The notes under the pieces were generated by a model. The model worked only from the letters and a program-made list of their open reading frames with translations. It was not told the origin of the DNA and made no database searches. From Mycolicibacterium sp. GF69 (GTDB lineage: Bacteria > Actinomycetota > Actinomycetes > Mycobacteriales > Mycobacteriaceae), in the NCBI RefSeq assembly GCF_003284965.1, contig NZ_QMEW01000005.1:124001-188000 (forward strand): a stretch of 64,000 nucleotides of DNA, written 5' to 3'. The position numbers and the translations under genes are program-made. Shown piece by piece: positions 1 through 8,031 of the stretch. The first letter of the stretch is position 1; each line of letters opens with the position of its first letter.

Positions 1-2
1 GC

Positions 3-1061
3 GCCGCCGGCTGGCGAGGACTTTTCGACCGCGTCGACGTCGATCCCGGCGCCGTCGACGACGTCATCGCGGGATGCGTCGACGCGATCGGGCCGCAGGC
101 CGGCAACATCGCCCGGCTCTCGTGGCTGGCCGCCGGCTACCCGGAGGAAGTTCCCGGTGTCACCGTCGATCGCCAGTGCGGATCCAGCCAGCAAGCAATT
201 TCCTTTGGCGCCCAAGCGATCATGTCCGGCACCGCGGACCTCATCGTCGCCGGTGGCATGCAGAACATGAGCCAGATCCCGATCTCGTCGGCGATGACGG
301 TGGCCGAGCAGTTCGGCTTCACCTCGCCCACCAACGAATCCAAGAGTTGGCTGCACCGCTACGGCGACCAGGAGATCTCCCAGTTCCGCGGCGCCGAACT
401 GATAGCCGAGAAGTGGAACATCTCGCGCGAGGAGATGGAGCAGTACTCGCTGACGAGCCACCAGCGCGCGCAGGAGGCCATCCGCTCCGGCCACTTCGAG
501 AACGAGATCATCCCGGTGGACGGGTTCGTCACCGACGAGGGGCCGCGCGACACCTCACTGGAGAAGATGGCCGGCCTCAAGACGCTGGTCGATGGGGGCC
601 GGCTGACCGCCGCGATGGCCGGCCAGATCTCGGACGGCGCCAGCGCGGTGCTGTTGGCCTCGGAACAGGCCGTCAAGGACCACGGGCTCAAGCCCCGCGC
701 GCGCATCCACCACATCAGCGCCCGCGGCGCCGATCCCGTCTTCATGCTCACCGGCCCCATCCCGGCCACCGAGTACGCGCTGAAGAAGACCGGCCTTTCG
801 ATCGATGACATCGACACCGTCGAGATCAACGAGGCCTTCGCGCCGGTGGTGATGGCGTGGCTCAAGGAGACCGGCGCCGACCACGCCAAGGTCAACCCCA
901 GCGGGGGTGCGATCGCGCTCGGACATCCGTTGGGCGCGACCGGCGCCAAGCTCTTCGCGACCATGCTGAACACGTTGGAGCGCACCGGGGGTCGCTACGG
1001 TCTTCAGACGATGTGCGAAGGCGGCGGCACCGCCAACGTCACGATCATCGAGCGACTCTAA
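3..1061 (+). CDS. fadA6: FadA6-type acetyl-CoA acetyltransferase (5' end outside window)
   Basis: A thiolase whose frame is open from the first bases of the window, so the start codon lies upstream; an internal ATG at 222 is not the real start. All three thiolase signatures are visible: the nucleophile loop RQCGSSQQA, the histidine motif [16 protein letters not shown] and the C-terminal MCEGGGTANV with the second catalytic cysteine. FadA6 of M. tuberculosis (Rv3556c) acts late in degradation of the sterol C and D rings, in the KstR2 regulon, releasing acetyl-CoA. The neighbourhood (Rv3555c-like gene, ipd genes, echA20) supports this assignment over a generic thiolase. It ends tail-to-tail with the next gene, overlapping by 4 bases. 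Confidence 0.9.
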   Translation, partial: AAGWRGLFDRVDVDPGAVDDVIAGCVDAIGPQAGNIARLSWLAAGYPEEVPGVTVDRQCGSSQQAISFGAQAIMSGTADLIVAGGMQNMSQIPISSAMTVAEQFGFTSPTNESKSWLHRYGDQEISQFRGAELIAEKWNISREEMEQYSLTSHQRAQEAIRSGHFENEIIPVDGFVTDEGPRDTSLEKMAGLKTLVDGGRLTAAMAGQISDGASAVLLASEQAVKDHGLKPRARIHHISARGADPVFMLTGPIPATEYALKKTGLSIDDIDTVEINEAFAPVVMAWLKETGADHAKVNPSGGAIALGHPLGATGAKLFATMLNTLERTGGRYGLQTMCEGGGTANVTIIERL

Positions 1062-1948
1062 GCCTGCTGCGCCGAGCCGCTGTCGTCCGCGAAGAGCTTT
1101 CGCATCTCCGCGAACCCGTTGTGCCGGCGCGCCTCGAGGGCCCATACCAAGACGATGACCGGTAGCAGCGCGATGGCCGCCCACCAGTTCGCGGGCAGCA
1201 GATCCGCGATCACTTCCGCGCGCGGCATTCCGTTCACGGTGGCCGGCAGCCACTCGTTGAGCAGTATCGCGAGCAGGCGGGAAGTCCGAAACGGGCCTAC
1301 GCTCGTCGCGACAATCCAACTGACACAAGCGATTCCGAGTGACCAGGGCCAGGCCAGCAGGAGCGACTGGTTGTCGACCACCTCCGCGGCGCACCGCACG
1401 GTCTCGGCGAGATAGGCGATGCCGAGGGCGGCCAGCAGGACGCCGAGCTGTGCGGCGAGCAGGTCGTCGATGACCGGATGCGCCAAATCGTCGTCGCTGC
1501 GGGTCGGCAGCCCGATCGCCAGTGCGACGAGGCCGGCCACCAGAGCCAGCGTTGCCAGCCGCGCGGCCGTGTCGCTGACGCGGTCGAACGAGTCGACGAC
1601 GGTGCGGAACACCAGGCGCGACGATGTGGTGGGCGCGGTTCGATACACCACCACCAGCACCAGGCCGGAGACGACCGTGGCGATCAGCCACGTCATCACG
1701 GCCGTGCCCACGCCAGTCAAGGCAAGCGACCCCAAGAGGGGTACCAGCACGTCATCGGTGTCCACGCTGCTGCGAATGACCACCATCGGCACGGCACCGA
1801 AAGCCAGCACGCCCGCCAGACCCAACAGCAACGGAAACGTGAAGCGGGTGAGATCGGCGGGATTGAGGTCCAGTTTGCGGTTTCGGACGGCGTCGACTTC
1901 TGTGCTCAGCACCGACCGCAGATGCCCGAGCCAGCGCCACCTACCCAT
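1058..1948 (-). CDS. Rv3555c-like conserved membrane protein
   Basis: A 296-residue protein with about six hydrophobic segments, roughly residues 36-60, 68-102, 130-150, 165-185, 200-220 and 260-280, joined by short polar loops. No catalytic motif was recognised. Its place next to fadA6 matches Rv3555c of M. tuberculosis, a conserved protein of unknown function in the same sterol region. Here it is convergent with fadA6, sharing 4 bases, so it is transcribed separately, probably with the upstream alcohol dehydrogenase gene (6-base gap). Function is not assigned. Confidence 0.7.
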   Translation of the reverse strand: MGRWRWLGHLRSVLSTEVDAVRNRKLDLNPADLTRFTFPLLLGLAGVLAFGAVPMVVIRSSVDTDDVLVPLLGSLALTGVGTAVMTWLIATVVSGLVLVVVYRTAPTTSSRLVFRTVVDSFDRVSDTAARLATLALVAGLVALAIGLPTRSDDDLAHPVIDDLLAAQLGVLLAALGIAYLAETVRCAAEVVDNQSLLLAWPWSLGIACVSWIVATSVGPFRTSRLLAILLNEWLPATVNGMPRAEVIADLLPANWWAAIALLPVIVLVWALEARRHNGFAEMRKLFADDSGSAQQA

Positions 1949-1954
1949 GGTGTG

Positions 1955-3073
1955 TCAAGTGTGGTCGTGGATGATCACGCCGCGGATGTTTCGGCCCGCG
2001 AGCATGTCGTCGTAACCCTCGTTGATGTCGTTGAGTTTGTATTCGGCAGTGACGGTTTCGTCGAGCAGCAGCTTGCCGTCGCGATAGAGGTTGAGCATCC
2101 GCGGAATGTCGGCGCGCGGATTGGCCTCACCGTAGAGGCTGCCCAGCAGGCGCTTCTGGAACAGCGTCATCATCGCCATCGACAGCGTCGGCGTGACGTC
2201 GGCCATCGAGGCGATCGCAGTCATCACGACGGCGCCGCCCTTGCGGATGATGTTGAGCGCCTCGTCGATCATCCGGCCCTCGAGCACACCCATCGTCAGC
2301 AGCGCGGAATCGGCCATCACGCCGCGGGTGAGTTCGGCGACGAGTTCGGTCGCCTCGGCCATCGAGGTGACGAAATGCGTGGCGCCGAACTCAAAAGCCT
2401 TGTCGCGCTTGTCTTCGACGAGGTCGACGACCACGATGTGCTCCGCACCGGCCAGGCGCGCGCCCTGGACGGCCCCGCTGCCGATGCCGCCGCAGCCGAT
2501 CACCACGACCGTGTCGCCCGGGGCGACGTCGGCGGTGTTGACGGCCGATCCCCAACCTGTCATCACACCGCAGCCCAACAGGCAGGCGCGGGCCAGCGGT
2601 AAGTCGTCGTCGATCTTGACCACCGACGCCTCCGAAAGGGTGCCGTACTGCGAGAAGCTGCCGACGCCGGCCATGACCCCGACGTCTTGACCGCGAACCT
2701 TGCGCCGGAAGGTGCCGTCGGCCTGCATGCCCGTCAGGATCAGCGCGCCGAGGTCGCACAGGTTCTGGTGTCCGCTCGCACACCAGCGGCACCGGCCGCA
2801 GGCCGGCAGAAACGACGACACCACGTGGTCACCCGGCTTGAGGTCACGCACCCCGGGGCCGACCTCCTGCACGACCCCCGCTCCTTCGTGCCCGCCGATC
2901 ATCGGCAGCGTCACACCGGCGAGGTCCCCGGTGACGACGTGGTGGTCCGAGTGGCACAGGCCGGTGGCCTCGAACGAGACCAGCACCTCGCCTTCCTTCG
3001 GACCGTCGAGGTCGATTTCCTCGATGCTCCAAGGCTCGTTGAGTCCCCACAGAACGGCGGCGTTGGTCTTCAT
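1955..3073 (-). CDS. Zinc-dependent, NDMA/mycothiol-type alcohol dehydrogenase
   Basis: A 372-residue class III zinc alcohol dehydrogenase. Catalytic zinc ligands are visible at Cys40 and in GGHEGAG (His62, Glu63). The structural zinc site is Cys92, Cys95, Cys98 and Cys106. A Rossmann motif GCGGIGSGAVQG follows near residue 195. It resembles the actinobacterial group assayed with NDMA as electron acceptor, which keeps NAD(H) tightly bound. The physiological alcohol or aldehyde substrate cannot be read from sequence; a sterol-derived or short-chain alcohol is possible given the location. A TACACT -10 element (reverse strand of 3081-3086) lies 7 nt before the ATG, so the transcript is probably leaderless. 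Confidence 0.85.
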   Translation of the reverse strand: MKTNAAVLWGLNEPWSIEEIDLDGPKEGEVLVSFEATGLCHSDHHVVTGDLAGVTLPMIGGHEGAGVVQEVGPGVRDLKPGDHVVSSFLPACGRCRWCASGHQNLCDLGALILTGMQADGTFRRKVRGQDVGVMAGVGSFSQYGTLSEASVVKIDDDLPLARACLLGCGVMTGWGSAVNTADVAPGDTVVVIGCGGIGSGAVQGARLAGAEHIVVVDLVEDKRDKAFEFGATHFVTSMAEATELVAELTRGVMADSALLTMGVLEGRMIDEALNIIRKGGAVVMTAIASMADVTPTLSMAMMTLFQKRLLGSLYGEANPRADIPRMLNLYRDGKLLLDETVTAEYKLNDINEGYDDMLAGRNIRGVIIHDHT

Positions 3074-3130
3074 GGGCGCGAGTGTAGGAAAACTCCGGCC
3101 GGATTACGGGCGAATCGAAAGGCTCACCGT

Positions 3131-3856
3131 TCAGTGGGCGAGGGCCAGCCCGCCGAGGGCGACGATCCAACTCGCGAAGCTGCCCACCAGGAAGTACTCG
3201 GTGACTTCATCGATGCCGATACCCCCGTTCTCCCGTGCCTTTTGGGCATTGATCTCGGGGAACCGGATGATGCTCTTGGCGGCGACGACGGCGGTGGCGG
3301 CCGCGAGTTGGCCGGCCAGGCCGAGTCCGAGGATCAGCACCCGCTCCATCGGACCGAGCAGCCGACCACCCTTCAACCTGTCCGAGGGCTGCGGCTCGCC
3401 CACCGGTTTGACCGCGCCGACCGAGCCGAGCACCAGGCGCACCAACTGGTTTCCGGTCACCAGTTGCATCAGCATCACACCGACGATCATCAACAGTCGG
3501 TCGGGCGGCACCGCGACGCCGACCCACGACGGCCAGCGGCTCACCACGCCGGCCACATCGGAGCCCCAGCCGGACAACAGGATCAGCACCGCCAGTGCGG
3601 CGCCGAACACGATCACCGGTGTCACCTGGCGCAGACCGGTGCGCTCGGCCCGCGCACTCAGCAGCACCCAGCCGATGCTCGCGACCGCGGCGAAGCTCAG
3701 CAACACGATGTCGCCCAGCCGCCAGAGCCCGGCCAGCGCCGCGCAGGCGACGACGGCGGCGGGTGCCGTGACCGCCGCTGCCCATGTCCGGTCGGTGAGG
3801 CGGCGGATCACGTCGGCGATACCCATCGCGATCAACATCACCGCGACCGCGCTCAC
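3131..3856 (-). CDS. Multi-pass membrane protein paired with the SatD-like gene
   Basis: A 241-residue hydrophobic protein with about six likely membrane spans (near residues 1-15, 27-45, 48-66, 78-98, 118-140 and 160-182) and another at the C-terminus. No enzymatic motif is evident. Its start codon overlaps the stop of the SatD-like gene by ATGA (3853-3856), so the two are translationally coupled and likely work together. SatD genes are often paired with a membrane protein gene in other bacteria, which is the only functional hint. The SatD part of the pair is recognised; the membrane partner is a hypothetical protein. Confidence 0.6.
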   Translation of the reverse strand: MSAVAVMLIAMGIADVIRRLTDRTWAAAVTAPAAVVACAALAGLWRLGDIVLLSFAAVASIGWVLLSARAERTGLRQVTPVIVFGAALAVLILLSGWGSDVAGVVSRWPSWVGVAVPPDRLLMIVGVMLMQLVTGNQLVRLVLGSVGAVKPVGEPQPSDRLKGGRLLGPMERVLILGLGLAGQLAAATAVVAAKSIIRFPEINAQKARENGGIGIDEVTEYFLVGSFASWIVALGGLALAH

Positions 3857-4506
3857 GGGACACTCCTCAGATGGCGGGAGGCGAGCACGAGCAAGTCCAG
3901 CCCGTCACGGCCCGCACGCTGCGAGACCGCCGAGGCGCTGACACCTTCGGAGGCGGCGATGTCCTTTTTCGTCTGATCGGTCAACAAGCCCTTCACAATC
4001 CGTAGTGAGCGGTCATCGAGCGATCCAAGCAGATGGTCCCGACACATCAGCGCGGCGTTGACCGCGTCGACGTCCGAACGGGTGCCCGGCTCCGCGCGAA
4101 ACGACGTCCGTACCAGAGCGAGGCCGGGTTGGCGCTGGGTTGCGGCGGTCCATTCGATCGCCTCGCGCGCCGCCCACCACCCCGGTCCGTCCTGGATGCC
4201 CGATTCGAGATCGAGCACCGTCACCGCGCCCCAACCGATCCCGAACCGGACGTCGATGCCGGGAGCGACGGCGAGCCGAATGGCCAACGCAGCGGCGAGT
4301 GCTTCGCCGACGGTCGGATAGCTGCCCTGGAACTCGTCGCCGACGGTGAACGTGGGCGGATCGATCGCATTACCGGCCGCGTTGCGCAGCGCTTGGCTGA
4401 GCGCCCGGTGCGCGGCAGAGCGGTCGACCGCGAGACGCGAACCGACGATGTCGCCGAGCAACGTGCCGCGCGACCGTGATGAAGCGGATGGCTTCACCTT
4501 CGACAT
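3853..4506 (-). CDS. SatD-family protein, likely DNA-binding autoregulator
   Basis: A 217-residue protein with the SatD hallmarks: an N-terminal LLGDIVGSR motif, FTVGDEFQG around residues 54-62, and a C-terminal helix-turn-helix-like segment (LTDQTKKDIAASEGVSASAV, near residues 170-190). The N-terminal part resembles nucleotidyl cyclase-like folds. SatD was named from an acid-tolerance locus of streptococci; its biochemical role is poorly known. The start is fixed by a consensus -10 TATAAT (reverse strand of 4513-4518) ending 6 nt before the ATG, inside a palindrome that could be its own operator. It is coupled to the downstream membrane protein gene. Confidence 0.7.
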   Translation of the reverse strand: MSKVKPSASSRSRGTLLGDIVGSRLAVDRSAAHRALSQALRNAAGNAIDPPTFTVGDEFQGSYPTVGEALAAALAIRLAVAPGIDVRFGIGWGAVTVLDLESGIQDGPGWWAAREAIEWTAATQRQPGLALVRTSFRAEPGTRSDVDAVNAALMCRDHLLGSLDDRSLRIVKGLLTDQTKKDIAASEGVSASAVSQRAGRDGLDLLVLASRHLRSVP

Positions 4507-4553
4507 ATGAAGATTATAGCTTCATTGCAACCGAATTAAGCAATAACCTTCAT
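4507..4553 (-). promoter_or_regulatory. Palindromic operator/promoter of the SatD-like gene
   Basis: ATGAAG (4507-4512) and CTTCAT (4520-4525) form a 6-bp inverted repeat around a 7-base spacer. On the minus strand the spacer contains TATAAT, a perfect -10 hexamer 6 nt from the start codon. A third CTTCAT half-site lies at 4548-4553, at the stop codon of ipdC, 28 bases from its copy at 4520. The arrangement suggests repression by occlusion of the -10, probably by SatD itself. The binding protein is inferred. Confidence 0.55.
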
Positions 4554-5611
4554 TCGATGTATGCCGCGGCGCTCTGCAGATGTTCGACCGCGTCCGCGAC
4601 GATCGCCTCGATCAGCTCTGCGCACGACGGCAGATCGTCCAGGATGCCGGCGACCTGACCCGACGCCAGCACGCCCGCCTCGGTATTGCCTTCGACCAGA
4701 CCGGCTTTCAACAGCATCGGGGTGTTGGCGGCCATCACGACCTGCGACCACGTCAACTCCTTGCCGTGCCGCATTTCCAGGCCGTCGCGGACCATCGACC
4801 GCCACGACATGCCCGACATCTTCTTGAACTTCTGTGCGTTGCGCACGGCCGCGGAGAACCCGCGCAGCCGCGATCCGCTCTCCAGCTTGTCGACCAGCCC
4901 GGTCCGCAACACCCGGTGCGGCATTCCGTCGACACGGGTCGAGACGACGGTGCCGTCCAACCCCGACTCGAGGTAGCGCCGCTTGACCGCATCGGGCACG
5001 GTCGAGTCCGACGTCAGCAGGAACCGCGTGCCCATCGCGACGCCCGCCGCACCGTAGGACAGTGCCGCCGCGAGCCCCCGGCCGTCGAAGAAACCGCCAG
5101 CCGCCACCACCGGTATCTCGACCGCGTCGAGCACCGACGGCAGCAACAGCGTCGTCGCGATCGGGCCGGTGTGGCCGCCACCCTCGCCGCCCTGCACGAT
5201 CACCGCGTCGGCGCCCCAGCCCGCCACCTTCTTGGCGTGCTTGGCCAGGCCGACCGACGGAATCACCACGACGCCCGCCTCTTTGAGCTTGGCGATCAGA
5301 TCGGGCTTGGGGGCCAGCGCGAACGAGGCGACTTTGACGCGCTCCCGGATCAACAGGTCGATGCGCTCACCCGCGTCGCCCGCGTCGGCGCGGATGTTGA
5401 TGCCGAACGGCTTGTCCGTCGCGCTCTTGACCTTGGTGACGGCGGTCTGCAGTTCCTCGAGCGTCATGGTCGCCGACGCCAGGATCCCGAGACCGCCGGC
5501 ATTGGACGTCGCCGCCACCAGCCGCGCCCCCGCGACCCAGCCCATGCCGGTCTGGATCACCGGATGCTCGATTCCGACGAGCTCGGTCAGCGGTGTGCGC
5601 AGCTTGGTCAT
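4550..5611 (-). CDS. ipdC: IpdC-type flavin-dependent reductase (nitronate monooxygenase family)
   Basis: A 353-residue TIM-barrel flavoprotein of the nitronate monooxygenase/enoyl reductase superfamily, with the FMN-binding features GIEHPVIQTGMGWVAGARL at the N-terminus, VIVQGGEGGGHTG near residue 136 and VVAAGGFFDGRGLAAAL near 170. In M. tuberculosis the equivalent (Rv3553) follows ipdAB and is required for sterol C/D-ring degradation, reducing a ring-derived CoA ester. Here it overlaps ipdB by ATGA (5608-5611), in the order echA20-ipdA-ipdB-ipdC, which fixes the identification better than sequence alone, since the family is large. Confidence 0.9.
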   Translation of the reverse strand: MTKLRTPLTELVGIEHPVIQTGMGWVAGARLVAATSNAGGLGILASATMTLEELQTAVTKVKSATDKPFGINIRADAGDAGERIDLLIRERVKVASFALAPKPDLIAKLKEAGVVVIPSVGLAKHAKKVAGWGADAVIVQGGEGGGHTGPIATTLLLPSVLDAVEIPVVAAGGFFDGRGLAAALSYGAAGVAMGTRFLLTSDSTVPDAVKRRYLESGLDGTVVSTRVDGMPHRVLRTGLVDKLESGSRLRGFSAAVRNAQKFKKMSGMSWRSMVRDGLEMRHGKELTWSQVVMAANTPMLLKAGLVEGNTEAGVLASGQVAGILDDLPSCAELIEAIVADAVEHLQSAAAYIE

Positions 5612-6357
5612 CCCCGTATCTCGCGATCCCGCAGACCTTTTGGATCGATCACCTCGCGGATGAGCTTCTGCTCGTCGTCGGTGGGCAGCCGGGTCTCCTC
5701 GGCAGCTTCCAGGCCGTGCACCTCGAACGAGGTGTTCTCGGCGACCTGTTTGGGCTGGATGCCGGGATGCAGTGACACCGCCCGCATCTGGTGCTCGGGC
5801 CCGTTGAAGTCGAAGACACCGAGATTGGTGATCACCCGGTACACGTTGACGAACCGGTAAGCCGGGTTGGCGGGATCGACCTTGTCCCAGCCGATGCCCG
5901 AGACGACGTCGACGGCGTCGCCGAACACCCGCTTGGAGTGGTTGCCCACCCAGTAACTCGTCGCATGGTTGATGGTGTTGCCCGGTGCGCCCCGGACGCC
6001 GAACATCTGGCGGGTCGGCTGCTGCAGTGGTCCGAACGCCGAGAGGTTCTGGTTGCCATAGCGATCAATCTGGTTGGCGCCCATGACCACGTGACGTCGG
6101 CCCCATGCCAGCGTTTCGAAGACCCGGCCGAACGGCATCCACCCCTCGATCGCTCCCGCGGCGCCGAGTGCCGGTGTGTCGGCGAGCAGTCGGGCCTCGC
6201 CGTCGGTGAGCAGAATGTCGGGGGAGAAGGTCAAGCGGGCCAACCGGGCGCCGATGGAGACCATGGTCGTCATCGGGCTGACCATGATCTCGCCGGCATC
6301 GCGGAAGAGTTCTGCACATGCGACGGCGCACACTTCGGCGCGGGACACCGACATCAT
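5608..6357 (-). CDS. ipdB: IpdB, beta subunit of the C-ring-opening COCHEA-CoA hydrolase
   Basis: A 249-residue class I CoA-transferase-fold protein (M. tuberculosis Rv3552 is of similar size). With IpdA it forms a heteromer that in M. tuberculosis hydrolytically opens the last sterol ring rather than moving CoA. Visible motifs include ILLTDGEARLLAD, MPFGRVFETLAWGRRHVVMG and the NQIDRYGNQN segment typical of beta subunits. The start was set at 6357, where ATG overlaps the ipdA stop (ATGA); a longer in-frame start at 6441 would run back through ipdA and adds unrelated residues. A second ATG follows immediately. Confidence 0.92.
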   Translation of the reverse strand: MMSVSRAEVCAVACAELFRDAGEIMVSPMTTMVSIGARLARLTFSPDILLTDGEARLLADTPALGAAGAIEGWMPFGRVFETLAWGRRHVVMGANQIDRYGNQNLSAFGPLQQPTRQMFGVRGAPGNTINHATSYWVGNHSKRVFGDAVDVVSGIGWDKVDPANPAYRFVNVYRVITNLGVFDFNGPEHQMRAVSLHPGIQPKQVAENTSFEVHGLEAAEETRLPTDDEQKLIREVIDPKGLRDREIRG

Positions 6358-7232
6358 TGCTGTTGCTCCTTGAAGTTGCGCACCGCGGCCTGGTAATCGG
6401 CCTCGGTACCGGACAGATATGTCTGCACGAACTCCTGCCACGATTCCTCGGAAGCCGCCGCCTCCGCGTAGTGCCGCTGAAACTTCTCGTCGCGGCGGTA
6501 ATCCGGTTCGGCCGTGGTGAAGTGTGCGCCGTTCGGGGCCTCGACAACCGTGTCGACCATCATCCGGTTGATCAGCAGCGCCTGCGGCGGCACCGCCTTG
6601 ACCAGTTCCTCGGTCGGCACCACCTGTTCGACCGACAGGAACCGGCGTTCGGCGGCCATCAGGTACAGGTCGTCGAAGTACGGGTCGATACCGGTGTAGG
6701 CCGCATTGCCCTGCGCGTCACCGAGATTCAGGTGCACGAATGCGGCGTCCAGATTCAGGGCGGGCATCGCGACGAGTTCCTCGTAGTCGCTGCCGGTCGG
6801 GTAGGGAGACCGCACTGTCTTCAACTCGTCGCCCCAGAAGGCGCGCACGTCGCTGCCGAGCCCGGCCCGGATCGGCAAGAACGGCAACCGTTGTGCGGCG
6901 GCCTGCAGGCCGCAGCGAAGCATGCCCTCGTCCATCTCGCGGGCCTCGATCGCGCCACTGGTGCGGGCCTTGGCGAACCACGGGTCGTAGAACGGGGGCG
7001 AGTCCAGCGACACGAAGCCGTAGTAGACGCGTTTCACCTTGCCCGCCGAGCACAGCAACCCGAGGTCGGGTCCGCCGTAGGTGACGACGGTGAGGTCGGT
7101 GACGTCGGTGCGCAGCAGCGCCCGCACGAACGCCATCGGCTTGCGACGAGATCCCCAGCCGCCGAGACCGATCGTCATCCCGCTTTCGATTGAGGCGACC
7201 GCATCATCGAGAGTTGTTCTCTTGTCGCTCAT
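6354..7232 (-). CDS. ipdA: IpdA, alpha subunit of the COCHEA-CoA hydrolase
   Basis: A 292-residue class I CoA-transferase alpha subunit (Rv3551 equivalent). The N-terminus shows the typical IESGMTIGLGGWGSRRKPMA loop, followed by LTVVTYGGPDLGLLCSAGKV and later GIDPYFDDLYLMAAERRFLSVEQV, all characteristic of this pair. It acts in the cytosol with IpdB on a bicyclic CoA thioester from the C/D rings. ATGA overlaps at both ends (with echA20 at 7229-7232 and with ipdB at 6354-6357) show a tightly coupled four-gene operon read from the KstR2-controlled promoter near 8003. Confidence 0.93.
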   Translation of the reverse strand: MSDKRTTLDDAVASIESGMTIGLGGWGSRRKPMAFVRALLRTDVTDLTVVTYGGPDLGLLCSAGKVKRVYYGFVSLDSPPFYDPWFAKARTSGAIEAREMDEGMLRCGLQAAAQRLPFLPIRAGLGSDVRAFWGDELKTVRSPYPTGSDYEELVAMPALNLDAAFVHLNLGDAQGNAAYTGIDPYFDDLYLMAAERRFLSVEQVVPTEELVKAVPPQALLINRMMVDTVVEAPNGAHFTTAEPDYRRDEKFQRHYAEAAASEESWQEFVQTYLSGTEADYQAAVRNFKEQQQ

Positions 7233-7984
7233 TTCGAGCCCTTGTCCGTCCCCGCGAATGCATCGCGATGTTCGTCCGACACGCCCGCGAGGTTCAGTTC
7301 GAACGTGAAGCCCTGTTCCATGCGGTAGCTCGAATTGACCCGCTGCACGTCGATGAGGTTCAACGCCTCCTTGGCTGCCCGGATCACGCGGGTGTCCTTG
7401 GCGGCGATGTCACGCGCGACACGCAGTGCGGCTTCGTCGAGTTCGTCGCGCGGCACCACCTCGTGCACCGAACCGAAGTGGTGCAGGGTCGCCGCATCGA
7501 CGGTGGCGGCGGTGAAGAACAGCCGCCGCATCATGTGCTGCGGCACCAGGCGCGACAGGTGCGTTGCGGCGCCGAGCGCGCCCCGTTCGACCTCGGGCAG
7601 CCCGAATGTCGCGTCATCGGAGGCGACGATGACGTCGGCGTTGCCGACCAGGCCGATACCGCCGCCGACGCAGAACCCGTTCACCGCGGCGACCACGGGA
7701 ACCGCGCATTCATAGACCGCCTTGAACGCGGCGAAGCAGCCACGGTTGGCATCGATCAGCGCGGTGAATCCTTCGGTGCGCTGCATCTCCTTGATGTCGA
7801 CGCCGGCATTGAAACCGCGGCCGGTCGCACGCAGGATCACGACGTGCGTCTCGGGGTCGGCGCCGGCCTTGGTGATCGCGTCGGCGAGTTCGAACCAGCC
7901 GCGCGAAGGGATCGCGTTGACCGGTGGGTAGTCGACGGTGACCGAGACGATGCCCGGTTCGGTGAGGGTGTGGGTGATGGTCAT
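7229..7984 (-). CDS. echA20: EchA20, ring-hydrolysing crotonase-family enzyme
   Basis: A 251-residue crotonase-fold protein (Rv3550 equivalent). It has the oxyanion-hole segment ATGRGFNAGVDIKEMQ near residues 52-67 and AVNGFCVGGGIGLVGNADVI near residues 95-115. In M. tuberculosis EchA20 hydrolyses the D-ring of a propionate-indane CoA ester instead of hydrating an alkene. The start was placed at the ATG at 7984, preceded by GGGAG 5-10 bases upstream; the in-frame extension to 8011 would run into the KstR2 operator. First gene of the echA20-ipdA-ipdB-ipdC operon. Confidence 0.9.
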   Translation of the reverse strand: MTITHTLTEPGIVSVTVDYPPVNAIPSRGWFELADAITKAGADPETHVVILRATGRGFNAGVDIKEMQRTEGFTALIDANRGCFAAFKAVYECAVPVVAAVNGFCVGGGIGLVGNADVIVASDDATFGLPEVERGALGAATHLSRLVPQHMMRRLFFTAATVDAATLHHFGSVHEVVPRDELDEAALRVARDIAAKDTRVIRAAKEALNLIDVQRVNSSYRMEQGFTFELNLAGVSDEHRDAFAGTDKGSK

Positions 7985-8002
7985 CTGAGCTCCCGATAGG
8001 AA

Positions 8003-8016
8003 AGCAAGCACTTGCT
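8003..8016. promoter_or_regulatory. KstR2-type operator between echA20 and the SDR gene
   Basis: AGCAAGCACTTGCT matches the KstR2 consensus AnCAAGnnCTTGnT, and the symmetry extends one base each side. It lies between two divergent operons, 18 bases upstream of echA20 and just before a TACGCT -10 element (8020-8025) on the plus strand. It is well placed to control both directions. KstR2 itself is not encoded in this window. Confidence 0.88.
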
Positions 8017-8031
8017 TGGTACGCTAGCACA

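Noticed and set aside
555..1691. 378-codon minus-strand frame across fadA6 and the membrane protein gene
   Set aside because: It is Arg-rich out-of-frame translation of two well-supported genes.
6358..6441. Upstream start for ipdB giving 28 extra residues
   Set aside because: The extension lies inside ipdA, has no similarity to the family, and the ATG at 6357 forms a normal ATGA overlap.
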